Of a stretch of 64,000 nt of DNA, positions 42,297-51,472 are shown one piece after another. The notes beneath the pieces were generated by a model. That model did no database searches, was not told the DNA's origin, and was given only the letters and a program-made list of their open reading frames with translations. The translations under genes were made by a program, and so were the position numbers. The stretch is taken from contig CAMAVR010000002.1 of assembly GCA_945861885.1 (NCBI GenBank), positions 62,001 through 126,000 on the forward strand, written 5' to 3'. How positions within the stretch are numbered: the first letter of the stretch is position 1; every line of letters starts with the position of its first letter. The DNA is from Nannocystis exedens. GTDB taxonomy: Bacteria > Myxococcota_A > Polyangia > Polyangiales > Polyangiaceae.

Positions 42297-43487
42297 TTAG
42301 ACCCGCGCAAGAATGACCGCGGTCCCTTGACCTCCACCGATGCATGCGCTGCCGATTGCGTAGCGGCCGCCTCGTCGCGCGAGTTCGTACACGAGATGTG
42401 TCACGATTCGCGCGCCGCTTGCTGCGAGCGGATGGCCAAGCGCAATCGCGCCGCCGTTGACGTTCAATTTGGCGCTGTCGATCCCCAACTCCTTTTGAAC
42501 AGCAAGTAGTTGCGGCGCGAACGCTTCGTTGACTTCTACGATGTCCATATCCCCGAGCGTCAGGCCGGCTCGCTTTAGCGCGCTTCGTATCGCGGGAACG
42601 GGGCCAATCCCCATTCGTGTCGGTTCGACGCCTGCGACGCCCCATTCGACGACTTTCGCGAGCGGCTTCAGATTTTTGGCTAGGGCGAACTCTTCCGTCG
42701 TCAAAATAAGCGATGCTGCACCGTCGCAAATACCGGATGCGTTGCCGGCCGTGACAACGCCGTCTTTCTTAAAAACAGGTGCGAGCTTTGCGAGCGCTTC
42801 CGTCGTTGTTTGTGGGCGCGGATGCTCGTCGACCGAAAATGTAATCGACCCCTTTTTTGTGGCGATTTCAAGCGGCGCTATTTCGGTTTGAAAATAACCC
42901 TTTTCGTGTGCGCTTGCCCATTTCTGTTGGCTTGAGAGCGCGAAGGCGTCGCACGTTGCGCGATCAATTTTGTATTCGACGGCGAGATTTTCGGCGGTGA
43001 CTGCCATCGGAGTGTTGCAATACGAATCGGTTAGCGCGCTCCAGAGCGAATCTTCAAGTTGCGGCGCTTTGCCGAATGGATAACCGTCACGCGCACCACG
43101 AACAACGTGCGGCGCTTGCGACATATTTTCGGTCCCCCCAACGAGTACCGCGTCGCACTCGCCGAGCAAGAGTTGCTCCGCGCCATTGATGATTGCCTGA
43201 AACCCAGAACCGCACAGCCGATTGACAGTAAGGGCCGGTGTCGAGATAGGAATTCCCGCCTTGAGACCAATATGCCGGGCGCAGTAGATGGCATCTGAGC
43301 TCGATTGAAGCACGTTGCCGAAGATGACATGCCCTATTTTGTCGGGTGAAATGCCGGCTTGGGCGATTGCCGCTTTTGACGCGTGGACGGCCAAATCGTT
43401 GGCGCTAATTGCTTTCAGCGCCCCTTGCATCGTGCCAAATGCCGTTCGTTTAGCGGCAACAATCACGATCGATTTCTTCTTCGACAT
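42297..43487 (-). CDS. Acetyl-CoA acetyltransferase (thiolase)
   Basis: A 396-residue thiolase that forms acetoacetyl-CoA from two acetyl-CoA or runs in reverse. The nucleophile is C92 in [11 protein letters not shown], the general base H352 in [16 protein letters not shown], and the second Cys C382 in [13 protein letters not shown]. Length and motifs fit AtoB/PhaA type enzymes. It sits upstream of the two kinase genes, 10 bases before the start of the first. Acetoacetyl-CoA links it to the kal-kce pathway nearby, but that is inference. Confidence 0.94.
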   Translation of the reverse strand: MSKKKSIVIVAAKRTAFGTMQGALKAISANDLAVHASKAAIAQAGISPDKIGHVIFGNVLQSSSDAIYCARHIGLKAGIPISTPALTVNRLCGSGFQAIINGAEQLLLGECDAVLVGGTENMSQAPHVVRGARDGYPFGKAPQLEDSLWSALTDSYCNTPMAVTAENLAVEYKIDRATCDAFALSSQQKWASAHEKGYFQTEIAPLEIATKKGSITFSVDEHPRPQTTTEALAKLAPVFKKDGVVTAGNASGICDGAASLILTTEEFALAKNLKPLAKVVEWGVAGVEPTRMGIGPVPAIRSALKRAGLTLGDMDIVEVNEAFAPQLLAVQKELGIDSAKLNVNGGAIALGHPLAASGARIVTHLVYELARRGGRYAIGSACIGGGQGTAVILARV

Positions 43488-43611
43488 AGATCAACTCCAA
43501 AAAGGGCAATAGAACGCTTTCGAGCGGCACAGTAATGCGCGAAATTTAGCTAATTTCAACTCTGCGACAGATTACCGTGAGTTCGCGGGCGGCATATTGC
43601 CGATCGGTGAA

Positions 43612-44625
43612 ATGAAGCGCACTATTAATAAACCCGTGTCGCGCATCGTCATGATTGATCCCGCTTCCCCGTCCACTTCGGTGGTTCGCGAGGCGACGCG
43701 CGTTTTACGCCAGGGGGGGCTTGTCGCGTTCCCGACGGAGACCGTCTATGGGCTCGGCGCACGGGCACTCGATCCTGAGGCCGTTACCCGCATTTTTACG
43801 GCGAAAGGGCGCCCCGCCAACCATCCGCTCATTGCACACGTTTTGGGCGTTTCGGATGCTTCTGCTCTGGCCGCGCGATGGTCGTCGCTCGCTGACGAGC
43901 TCGCGTCGCGTTTTTGGCCTGGCCCGCTGACGCTTGTCGTTGAGCGCGCGGTCGGCATTCCGTCGGTGATTTCTGGCGGGGCGTCGACGGTAGCACTTCG
44001 TGCGCCTGCCCATCCGGTCGCGCGCGCCTTGATCGCAGCGTTGGGGGAGCCGATCGCGGCGCCGAGCGCGAATCGCTATCAATCGATCTCGCCAACGCAA
44101 GCGAGCCATGTGGCCTCGTCGCTTGGGTCAAACGTCGACATGATTCTAGATGGTGGTCGCTCGCTTTGTGGAATTGAATCGACGGTTGTCGATTTGACGG
44201 GTGAACGCCCAAGAATATTGCGTCACGGGGCCATCCCAATTGGGTCGATTCGAACTGTCGTAGATGTCGAAATCGCGACAGGGCCAGTTGCGAGTAACTC
44301 CTCGCGGGTCTCGCCGGGGATGGACGCGCGGCACTACGCCCCAAAAACGAAACTTGTGTTGGTGGATCGACGTGACCTGATTGCCGACATGTGCCTTGCG
44401 GAGGGTGGTTCTGTTGGCGTCATTTTGTGCGGCGTTGCGGATCGCTCTTTCGAAGCGAGCCGGGTCGTAGAGTTACCAGCCGATTCTGAATTGTACGCGC
44501 GCGAACTGTTCGCAACGTTGCACGATTTGGATGCGCGCGGCCTGAAAGCGGTCATTGTTGAAGCGCCGCCAAATGACGAGTCGTGGCTGGCTGTCCGTGA
44601 CCGACTGGTCCGAGCGCAGGCGTGA
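43612..44625 (+). CDS. tsaC: L-threonylcarbamoyladenylate synthase (Sua5 form)
   Basis: A 337-residue enzyme making threonylcarbamoyl-AMP for the t6A modification of tRNA position 37. The YrdC domain has GGLVAFPTETVYGLGARA, FTAKGRPANHPLIAHV, TVALRAPAHPVA and PIAAPSANRYQSISPT; ILDGGRSLCGIESTVVDL is also present. A C-terminal Sua5 domain follows, so this is the long form. ATG 43612 is chosen over TTG 43597 and ATG 43651; none has a strong ribosome site. Other t6A genes are not in the window. Confidence 0.92.
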   Translation: MKRTINKPVSRIVMIDPASPSTSVVREATRVLRQGGLVAFPTETVYGLGARALDPEAVTRIFTAKGRPANHPLIAHVLGVSDASALAARWSSLADELASRFWPGPLTLVVERAVGIPSVISGGASTVALRAPAHPVARALIAALGEPIAAPSANRYQSISPTQASHVASSLGSNVDMILDGGRSLCGIESTVVDLTGERPRILRHGAIPIGSIRTVVDVEIATGPVASNSSRVSPGMDARHYAPKTKLVLVDRRDLIADMCLAEGGSVGVILCGVADRSFEASRVVELPADSELYARELFATLHDLDARGLKAVIVEAPPNDESWLAVRDRLVRAQA

Positions 44626-44663
44626 AAAAGAGAGTGATCGTCCAATTCAAGCAAGGAGCGACA

Positions 44664-44984
44664 TTGAAAAAGACAAACATGTTGGCGTTTGGAGTTCTCG
44701 TTGCGGTAGCGCTTGCTGCATGCGCAATTCGGCAACCACCGGCGAGTCCAGCAGATATTTCGCGCGCGCAACAGAAGTGGCCCGCAGCGTCCGCGGCTCA
44801 GCTTGCTGACGGACGACAGGTCGTGATCAGGCGATGCGGTACGTGCCACCAGACGCCCGATCCGCGTGAATTCACCGGTGACCGATGGATCGAAGTGGTA
44901 GGCTCGATGGCGAAGCGCGCCCACCTGACATCGGAGGAACACGAAGCGGCGGTTCGATACGGATGGTCGCTCACCCGCAATTAG
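44664..44984 (+). CDS. Mono-haem cytochrome c-like lipoprotein
   Basis: A 106-residue exported protein. TTG 44664 is favoured because AAGGAG (44653-44658) lies 5 bases upstream, giving MKKTNMLAFGVLVAVALAAC, a lipoprotein signal with the cysteine at 20. The haem attachment motif CGTCH is at C58, C61, H62, in a region RCGTCHQTPDPREFTGDRW like small c-type cytochromes. A distal methionine (MAKR, near 78) is a candidate axial ligand. An upstream in-frame start overlaps tsaC; the TTG start is preferred. Electron donor and acceptor are unknown. Confidence 0.78.
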   Translation: MKKTNMLAFGVLVAVALAACAIRQPPASPADISRAQQKWPAASAAQLADGRQVVIRRCGTCHQTPDPREFTGDRWIEVVGSMAKRAHLTSEEHEAAVRYGWSLTRN

Positions 44985-44999
44985 CGCTACCATTAGCCC

Positions 45000-45647
45000 A
45001 TGCGGGGCAGAGTAAACGGACTAGTTGTTGGAGGGGTTATCTGCGCGATGGTCGTCGCGTGTGGCCAAAGTGCGTCGCAGAGTTCAAATCTCGACGCTGG
45101 GATGGTGGCGTCGAACGATGCGTCGGTGCGACTTGGGCCTCCGGCGCTCGATGCGGCCGTTTTTCTCGATGCTTCGTGCAATGTTGTGATCGACTCGCCG
45201 CCTCTTCTTTCGCGCGACCACGTCGACACTGGTGTTCCGGTTGTCTACAATTCGAATCCGCCGTCGAGCGGGCCGCATTACGCCAGTTGGGCGACTTACG
45301 GCGTGCACACGGAGCGTGTCGATCCTCGCCTATTGGTTCACAACCTGGAGCACGGGGCGATCGTATTGCTGTATAAATGCGGCGTTCCAACCGGCTGCCC
45401 AGACATCGTGGCGCAACTTGAGCGTGTCGCCGACACCTTGCCCTATGACCCCTTGTGCCTGACCACCGGCATACGCGCTCGAACCGTTATTGCCCCCGAC
45501 CCGCTGCTTGCTAATCCCATTGCGGCGGCAGCGTGGGGCTGGGTCTACAAAGCAGATTGCCTCGATATCCCAACGCTCACGGCGTTTACAAAAGCGCACT
45601 ACGGTTTTGGTCCAGAGGCAACATGCGAACAGGGGCAGGTCCCGTAA
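45000..45647 (+). CDS. DUF3105-domain lipoprotein
   Basis: A 215-residue exported protein with a lipoprotein signal ending VVACG (cysteine at about 21). The DUF3105 core is clear: VYNSNPPSSGPHYASWATYGVH and DPRLLVHNLEHGAIVLLYKCG, including its conserved His residues, followed by a Cys-containing C-terminal region with likely disulfides. The function of DUF3105 is unknown. It follows the c-type lipoprotein by 15 bases and probably shares its transcript. Confidence 0.86.
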   Translation: MRGRVNGLVVGGVICAMVVACGQSASQSSNLDAGMVASNDASVRLGPPALDAAVFLDASCNVVIDSPPLLSRDHVDTGVPVVYNSNPPSSGPHYASWATYGVHTERVDPRLLVHNLEHGAIVLLYKCGVPTGCPDIVAQLERVADTLPYDPLCLTTGIRARTVIAPDPLLANPIAAAAWGWVYKADCLDIPTLTAFTKAHYGFGPEATCEQGQVP

Positions 45648-45670
45648 GGCGACGGAACTGAGCACTGGCC

Positions 45671-46384
45671 CTATGCGGTCCAGTCGATCGATGTGGGGAC
45701 TTGAAGACCGATCGCTTCAGGTCGCGGGAAGCTCAGTCCGCACGCTTTTACGGCAGAGCGAATGTCGTTCACGAAATCGGCCATAACGGCGCCAGAATCG
45801 CGCTTTTTTAGCCCAACCTGAAGCGCATAACGTCCGCCTTCGGTGTCGGGACGCCCAAACGACAACATCCCTTGTTTGAACCACGTTTCAAAATGCTTCT
45901 GCTTGATGTCGTTAAACTGACCGCTTCGACAGAGCTCGATCACAATTTTTTCGCCGAGGCTCTGGTGGCCCGTCTCCTCTTTTATGATCTTCGCAATAAT
46001 TTCGCGGTAGGGAAGAAACGAGCACTGCTCGTATTCACGAAGCTGCCAGAGGCCGCCGCGGTCGTATAAAAACTGCGCCATCGCGAGCTCAAACCAACTC
46101 TGGGCAAACGCGATCGGCTTTCGCGCGAGCCGCGCGTTGACGCGCGGCTCAACGCTCTCGCCGACAAACTGTTGAAACATCGTGGCGACGACTTCGTAAT
46201 GCTCCATTTCTTCGCGAATGTGCCACGTCAAAAATTTGAGCCATTTTAGTTCGGGGACGAACTGCAGCCCGTACCCAAACATCTGAGCCGCGGCCAACTC
46301 GCGGTACGCCTGGCTCTCCATCATTTGCGTTACCACCGCGACCATTTGCGGCGGCATCTCATCTTTGTTCGAAAACAGTTTCAT
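45671..46384 (-). CDS. PaaA/PaaC-like ferritin-fold di-iron protein
   Basis: A 237-residue protein of the phenylacetic acid catabolic (PF05138-like) ferritin fold. The di-iron ligand motifs are REEMEHYE (E58, E61, H62) and KEETGHQSLGE (E136, E137, H140), in the layout of the PaaA catalytic subunit, with helices AYRELAAAQMFGYGLQFVPE and SWFELAMAQFLYDRGG. PaaA epoxidises phenylacetyl-CoA. It is shorter than PaaA (about 310). It is the last gene of the operon that contains a benzoate-CoA-ligase-like enzyme, so an aromatic-CoA substrate is plausible. No PaaB, C or E partners are adjacent. Confidence 0.78.
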   Translation of the reverse strand: MKLFSNKDEMPPQMVAVVTQMMESQAYRELAAAQMFGYGLQFVPELKWLKFLTWHIREEMEHYEVVATMFQQFVGESVEPRVNARLARKPIAFAQSWFELAMAQFLYDRGGLWQLREYEQCSFLPYREIIAKIIKEETGHQSLGEKIVIELCRSGQFNDIKQKHFETWFKQGMLSFGRPDTEGGRYALQVGLKKRDSGAVMADFVNDIRSAVKACGLSFPRPEAIGLQVPTSIDWTA

Positions 46385-46397
46385 CGAAGTGAATCTC

Positions 46398-47186
46398 CTA
46401 GAAGAGCGATTCCGAGCAATCAGCGACTACTTCGTCTAAGACTTCCCCGGCGATCATTTCTGCGAGTTTGCCAATCAAGTACTCGCCTTCTTCGCGGGTC
46501 GATTCGCTCGGCGTGCCGGCGTATGCGCGCGTGAGGCCCATTTCAACAAAGCTCGTTTTTCCTAGGCGAATTTCATCCGACAAACTTGTCGCAATCGAGG
46601 GCAAATTGGTTCGATCGGCCGCCACAAGCGATTCATCGATCGCTAGGACAAGTGATGTTTCGTAGCGCCCGGCGTGGCAGTTGCCGCGTTTAAATTCATC
46701 GGACAACGTTCTCCCCCATTTTCGAGTGAGGGGAGATGCAACCGATGCGCGTCTCGACGGAATGTCCGCGATTGCCGCGCGAACGGCGGCATCGTGTTTC
46801 GGTTCGAGGTGATTGTTTACAACAACCACGTGAGACCAGCCGTCGCGCACCAATGAATCGACGACGGCGCGCACAAATGCTGCCAAAACATCCGCTGGGA
46901 CACCAACGGCCCCAGGAAAGTCTGCTGCAAATTCGGTTACTCCATACGAAATCGCGGGAGCTATACGGGCGGTGATTCCGCGGGCTTCGAGAAGTGAAAC
47001 GGCCAAAAAACAGCTCGCTTCGCTGATAAGCGTGTCGGTCGCCAATGGCAGGTGCGGGCCGTGAGGCTCGACGCTTCCAATCGGGAGGAGAATGGCGGTT
47101 CGTGGCTTCGAAACGAGAGCGCGAACTTCATTCGTGGTGAGCGCGGCAAGATGATGAGATGCGAGCAACGTTGAAGGCGCGGTCAT
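46398..47186 (-). CDS. Creatininase-family amidohydrolase
   Basis: A 262-residue metal-dependent hydrolase. The metal ligands can be placed at E40, H42 and D51 in PIGSVEPHGPHLPLATD and H171 and E176 in NCHAGRYETS. This is the creatininase pattern, also used by MftE peptidases and by riboflavin/FAPy-type deformylases. The exact substrate is not clear. It overlaps the ligase gene upstream by 4 bases and precedes the di-iron gene by 12, so it belongs to the same operon and probably the same pathway. Confidence 0.84.
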   Translation of the reverse strand: MTAPSTLLASHHLAALTTNEVRALVSKPRTAILLPIGSVEPHGPHLPLATDTLISEASCFLAVSLLEARGITARIAPAISYGVTEFAADFPGAVGVPADVLAAFVRAVVDSLVRDGWSHVVVVNNHLEPKHDAAVRAAIADIPSRRASVASPLTRKWGRTLSDEFKRGNCHAGRYETSLVLAIDESLVAADRTNLPSIATSLSDEIRLGKTSFVEMGLTRAYAGTPSESTREEGEYLIGKLAEMIAGEVLDEVVADCSESLF

Positions 47187-48835
47187 GTTTCGGTTGGAAC
47201 CTGCTCCGCAACAAGTTCACTTCGACGAAGCGCTTTGCGATCGAGTTTTCCGCGATCGTTGCGCGGCAATTCGCGTACGAAATCGATCGTTTTAGGCACC
47301 TTAAAATGCGCCAAGTTTGTTCGAACATGCTCCTGCAATTCGGTCACGGAAGCCTCTGTTCCGCTCCTGAGCACTACAAACGCTTTTGTTCGAAGAAGCC
47401 CGTCTTCTTCAATGCCGATCACTGCCGCGCCCGAGACCAAGTCGTGCGTCATCAAGCAGTTTTCAACTTCGATCGGAGAGAGCCACTGACCGCTGACTTT
47501 TAACAGTTCATCGGCGCGCCCGGCGAAATAGAAATAGCCATCGTGATCGACCAAAAATAGATCGCCAGTTCGGCACCAAGCACCATGAAACATCGCGCGA
47601 CTCTTTTCACGATCCAGCCAGTATCCGTGCGACATACTATCGCCGCGAACCCATAGAACGCCGATCTCTCCCGGTGCACACTGCGGCGACCCAGTGCCGA
47701 TCGCGTTTTCGGGTAAAACGCGAAGTTCGTACCCGACGACCGCGCGCCCAAGCGAGCCTGGACGGACATCGGCCGGGCGGTTTGTTACGTAAATGTGAAA
47801 CATTTCGGCGGAGCCGATTCCATCGAAAATTGGGCTATGAAAACGTGATGTCCACCGCTCCAGGAGAGTTTGCGGCAGCGCTTCGCCCGCCGAAAGCGAA
47901 AACCGAACGGCCGACAAGTCAAAGAACTGGCCGGCAGCTCGAAGCTCATCGTCGCGGTCCAAAAATTTGCCGATTGTGGTTGGAACATTCGTCACAATCG
48001 TCGGGCGATACATGTCAATCGCGTTCGCTAGCGAGTCGACTGTTGGGCGCTCGCTGAACAAACATGCTGTTGCGCCAACTGAAAACGGGAAGAGCAGATT
48101 GGTGCCGGTCGCATAACCAAAAAATAGGCGCGGAACGCTTACGGTAACATCGCTTTCGCGATAGCCGACCGTTCGCTTCGCATACGCTTCTGCGTTAAAC
48201 GCAAAATCGCGGTGTGCGTGGATGTTCGCTTTTGGCTGCCCGGTCGAGCCGCTTGTAAAGAGCCAAACGGCCGGTTCATCGCGGTGTGTTGCGCACGGTC
48301 GATAGAGCGCTTCTGTACTCGCCATCCCGCTCGCCAGGTCGACACAGCGAGCCATATCGATGGGGCCGGTCGGTGTGTCGCAATCGTCGCCGGTTGCCAG
48401 ATGACGGGTGAGAAAAATATGGCGAAGCTCGATGCGACTGGACGTTTCAAAGAGCGACCGCAACGAAAGAGCAACTTCGGGGGTTGTAACAAGCGCGGTG
48501 CAGCGGGTGTATTCAACAAGATGCGAAAGCTGCAGGCTTGGCGTGAGCGGATTGATCATTGCCGCCACGCAACCGTTTGCGATCGCACCAAAAAAAGCCC
48601 ACACAAATGGCGGCGAATCGGGAAGAGCGATCAGAACACGCTCGCCACGGCGCACATCTGCCGAGCGAAGCAGCCCTGCGAACGCACGCGTGCGCCGCGC
48701 AACCTCGCCATAAGAATAAGCAAGAGAGCCGAAACGCAGCGCCGCTTTGTCGTGGAAACGACCGTCGCTCTGACGAAATAGAAAATAGTCGGTGAGGTTG
48801 AAGAGTTCGGGTATCTCGGGAAGTGAGTGCGTCAT
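47183..48835 (-). CDS. Benzoate-CoA ligase-like acyl-CoA synthetase
   Basis: A 550-residue ANL-superfamily enzyme that adenylates a carboxylate and transfers it to CoA. It shows the P-loop-like LFTSGSTGQPKANIHAH, the adenylate motif DGIGSAEMFHIYVTN, RTGDLF, GRADELLKVSGQWLSPIEVE and the catalytic lysine in RNDRGKLDRKALRR. The EMFHIYVTNRPADVRPGSLG wording is typical of the benzoate-CoA ligase group. Start overlaps the end of the transglycosylase gene by 4 bases and the creatininase follows with a 4-base overlap. An aromatic acid substrate is likely but not proven. Confidence 0.85.
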   Translation of the reverse strand: MTHSLPEIPELFNLTDYFLFRQSDGRFHDKAALRFGSLAYSYGEVARRTRAFAGLLRSADVRRGERVLIALPDSPPFVWAFFGAIANGCVAAMINPLTPSLQLSHLVEYTRCTALVTTPEVALSLRSLFETSSRIELRHIFLTRHLATGDDCDTPTGPIDMARCVDLASGMASTEALYRPCATHRDEPAVWLFTSGSTGQPKANIHAHRDFAFNAEAYAKRTVGYRESDVTVSVPRLFFGYATGTNLLFPFSVGATACLFSERPTVDSLANAIDMYRPTIVTNVPTTIGKFLDRDDELRAAGQFFDLSAVRFSLSAGEALPQTLLERWTSRFHSPIFDGIGSAEMFHIYVTNRPADVRPGSLGRAVVGYELRVLPENAIGTGSPQCAPGEIGVLWVRGDSMSHGYWLDREKSRAMFHGAWCRTGDLFLVDHDGYFYFAGRADELLKVSGQWLSPIEVENCLMTHDLVSGAAVIGIEEDGLLRTKAFVVLRSGTEASVTELQEHVRTNLAHFKVPKTIDFVRELPRNDRGKLDRKALRRSELVAEQVPTET

Positions 48836-50523
48836 TTTACGTTTTTCGGTTTTACGTGCGACTTGGCGGCCAACTTCTTCGCTTTGGGGACGTAGACAAT
48901 AACGCTTTCGCCGACATCAAGCAGTTCATTGCGCGCGCGACGATTGATCCGTTCCATCGATGCCGGGGGGATGCCAAAGCGCTTGCCAATTCGGGCTATC
49001 GTATCGCCAGCTCGAGCCGCGAGTTGAAGGCGCAAGCGCCCTTTTTGCTCTTCAAAATAAGCAAAAAACTCGTTCGACCCGACAGTTAAGATGCGCGCGC
49101 TGCGTTCGGCGAGAAGCGACGTATGTGGTCGAGCTTTGTCGGACGACAGATAGAGTTGAACGGACATTCCAGATTGCAAATGCGCTGATGGATCGAGCAA
49201 ATTCCATCTGCATAGTTCGTCGGTTGTGACGCTGAATTTGGCCGCGACTTCGGCGAGCGAATCGCTGTCATTCGTGCGGTAAAAATACCGCTCTCGACCC
49301 GGATAAACAAACGCCAAGTTTGGGACAACAACGACGTTTGATTCGTCGCGCACCGATGTTGTCTCTGCTTTCGGCGTATATTTTTTTGACGTCGCTGGCA
49401 CTTCGGGTGCCAATGCTTCCGCTTTCTTTGGAGTAGTACTGATGTTGTGATCCAATGACGAAAGAAAATCGACAATGCTGTGAGCTTTTTCGGGAGGAAC
49501 TCGCAGCCGATATGGCCCCTGATGAATCGAACTTTTCGGCGGCGTACAGCCGCTTCTAAGCTCCGGGTTTAGTTCGCTGAGTTCTCGAATCTCGCACGAA
49601 GCCGCTTTGGCGATTTTCTTGAACGGGACGCCAGGCGCAACGACAACTTCGCAACTTGGTGGCTCCTCGATATCGGTTGCGGTCAGCCCAAACGCCTGCG
49701 GATTGCGGCCGACAATTGCGGCAGCGATGATTTTCGGGACGTAATGCGTCGATTCCCACGGGAGCGCCCCTTCAAATTGCGTGAGCCTCCAATAGTCGTT
49801 CGTGTTGTATTTGCGAATCGCAGTCATAACGCCCGGCTGCCCATAATTGTACGCGGCGAGCGCGAGCTCCCATGTGCCAAAGCGATGAAATAGCTCCGCA
49901 AGCATTGTAGCGGCGACGCGAGTCGCCATTTCGGCGTGAAAACGCTGGTCGATCCATCGGTCGCGCGCGAGGCCGTAACTCTTTGCTGTTTCGGGCATCA
50001 ATTGCCACAGCCCGCAAGCGCCTGCGGTTGAGCGCGCGTTCATTGTAAAACCGCTCTCAATCATCGCGACCCAGACAAGATCTTCCGGAATGTTCTTGCT
50101 CCGAAACTCGCGCTCAACGAGAGAGCGAAACCTCATCGCGCGACGATTCAACAGAGCGATGGAAGTCTGACCTCGCGGATCAAACTTGTAATATTCCAGA
50201 TAGCGAACAACGCTCGCATCCCAGCGGACGGAAAACGGAGGGAGCTGAAGTTGATTCAGCCACGCAACGTCACGTCCGCAGCGCTCAAAATCAGAGGCTT
50301 CAGCCGCTGCTTCTCCAAAATCGAGCACCGACCCGCAAGGGGCGGTTGAGCCTCGATCGTCGGGCATCCAAAGCGGCGCCGTCTCGCTTGCGGAATGCGG
50401 CGGTGCTTTTGGAAATAGAGCGTGAGAAGCTCCTGATGTATTGCCTGAACTGAAAAAAACAAGCAGTTGAAACATAAGCGCAAGGGGGGGAGCTCTCCGC
50501 ATTTGGCGCATACAGTCTCGCAT
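48832..50523 (-). CDS. MltD-like lytic transglycosylase with LysM domains
   Basis: A 563-residue murein lytic enzyme. An N-terminal signal-like helix (LALMFQLLVFFSSG) precedes an SLT domain: LVWVAMIESGFTMN gives the catalytic E156, then AGACGLWQLMPETAKSYG and LALAAYNYGQPGV. C-terminal LysM-like repeats bind glycan: YFYRTNDSDSLAEVAAKFSVTTDEL (about 430) and LAARAGDTIARIGKRFGIPP (about 515). The downstream CoA ligase overlaps by 4 bases, an odd operon partner. It cleaves peptidoglycan to 1,6-anhydro products in the cell wall. Confidence 0.9.
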   Translation of the reverse strand: MRDCMRQMRRAPPLALMFQLLVFFSSGNTSGASHALFPKAPPHSASETAPLWMPDDRGSTAPCGSVLDFGEAAAEASDFERCGRDVAWLNQLQLPPFSVRWDASVVRYLEYYKFDPRGQTSIALLNRRAMRFRSLVEREFRSKNIPEDLVWVAMIESGFTMNARSTAGACGLWQLMPETAKSYGLARDRWIDQRFHAEMATRVAATMLAELFHRFGTWELALAAYNYGQPGVMTAIRKYNTNDYWRLTQFEGALPWESTHYVPKIIAAAIVGRNPQAFGLTATDIEEPPSCEVVVAPGVPFKKIAKAASCEIRELSELNPELRSGCTPPKSSIHQGPYRLRVPPEKAHSIVDFLSSLDHNISTTPKKAEALAPEVPATSKKYTPKAETTSVRDESNVVVVPNLAFVYPGRERYFYRTNDSDSLAEVAAKFSVTTDELCRWNLLDPSAHLQSGMSVQLYLSSDKARPHTSLLAERSARILTVGSNEFFAYFEEQKGRLRLQLAARAGDTIARIGKRFGIPPASMERINRRARNELLDVGESVIVYVPKAKKLAAKSHVKPKNVK

Positions 50524-50603
50524 CGCATATCGGGGTATTTACGTCAAATTCGCGCCACCTCAGCCGTTGTGTCATATCGAGTCGCGGGAGGTTTAAAATT
50601 GCA

Positions 50604-51470
50604 ATGAGCGAGTCGGTTGAACCAAGGTACCCATACGTCTGCATTGACGTCGAGGAAGCCAATGTTGACGAAGCAAGTGGGGAGCTCTTTGATCTGGGAG
50701 CGCTAGGTGTCGAAGAGCGTGACGCGACAACGCTCATCAAAGGAGCTGCCGGGAAAGTGACCTTGGTTGCAAGCTTTGCGACTCACGAAGAAGCGGAGGC
50801 CGTGTTGGGTGAATTCCCAGCCGCGCTATCACCGCGGATCGAGGAGGTCATTGGCGACGCATGGCGCGACGAATGGAAGAAGCACTTTCGCCCGTTCCTG
50901 TTGACGCCAGAACTCGCAATTTGCCCCCCGTGGGAGACATACGAACCAAAGGCGGGGGAGCGCGTATTGGTTCTGGAGCCTGGGCGGGCGTTTGGGACAG
51001 GCCTTCATGAAACAACATCGATTGTTGCCGAGGTATTGTCGCGTCACGCGGCCGAACTTCGCGGCCGAGATCTGCTCGATGTCGGATGCGGAAGCGGCAT
51101 CCTGTCGCTCGTTGCGTTAGAGCTCGGTGCGAAAACCGCGCGCGCAATTGACATCGACCCCGATGCCGTTGCGGTGACAATTGAAAACGCAACACGAAAT
51201 TCGTTGTCGGAAGCGGTTGTGGCAGACACCACCGACGTCGGAAAAATTGAGCAAAGCTACCCAATTGTTTTGGCTAATATCGAAGCGCGAACATTAATCC
51301 CCCTAGCAAAAACTATCGCATCGCGTGTTTCTGCGGGCGGCTTGCTTGTATTGTCAGGGATTCTCGAGCCGCAAGGTGATGATGTTCTGTCTGCGTATCA
51401 CGACTTCGATGAAATTGACCGGCCGCAAAAAGGCGAATGGATCGGAATCGTGCTCAGAAAGCGTACGTAA
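50604..51470 (+). CDS. prmA: Ribosomal protein L11 methyltransferase
   Basis: A 288-residue SAM-dependent methyltransferase that trimethylates ribosomal protein L11. The N-terminal substrate domain (YVCIDVEEANVDEA, about 10-90) is followed by EPGRAFGTGLHETT (substrate-contacting loop), DLLDVGCGSGILSLVALELG (SAM motif I), and VLANIEARTLIPLA. All are normal PrmA features. rsmE follows 2 bases after the stop, a frequent pairing. An AGGAGG-like GGGAGG lies upstream. Confidence 0.95.
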   Translation: MSESVEPRYPYVCIDVEEANVDEASGELFDLGALGVEERDATTLIKGAAGKVTLVASFATHEEAEAVLGEFPAALSPRIEEVIGDAWRDEWKKHFRPFLLTPELAICPPWETYEPKAGERVLVLEPGRAFGTGLHETTSIVAEVLSRHAAELRGRDLLDVGCGSGILSLVALELGAKTARAIDIDPDAVAVTIENATRNSLSEAVVADTTDVGKIEQSYPIVLANIEARTLIPLAKTIASRVSAGGLLVLSGILEPQGDDVLSAYHDFDEIDRPQKGEWIGIVLRKRT

Positions 51471-51472
51471 AT

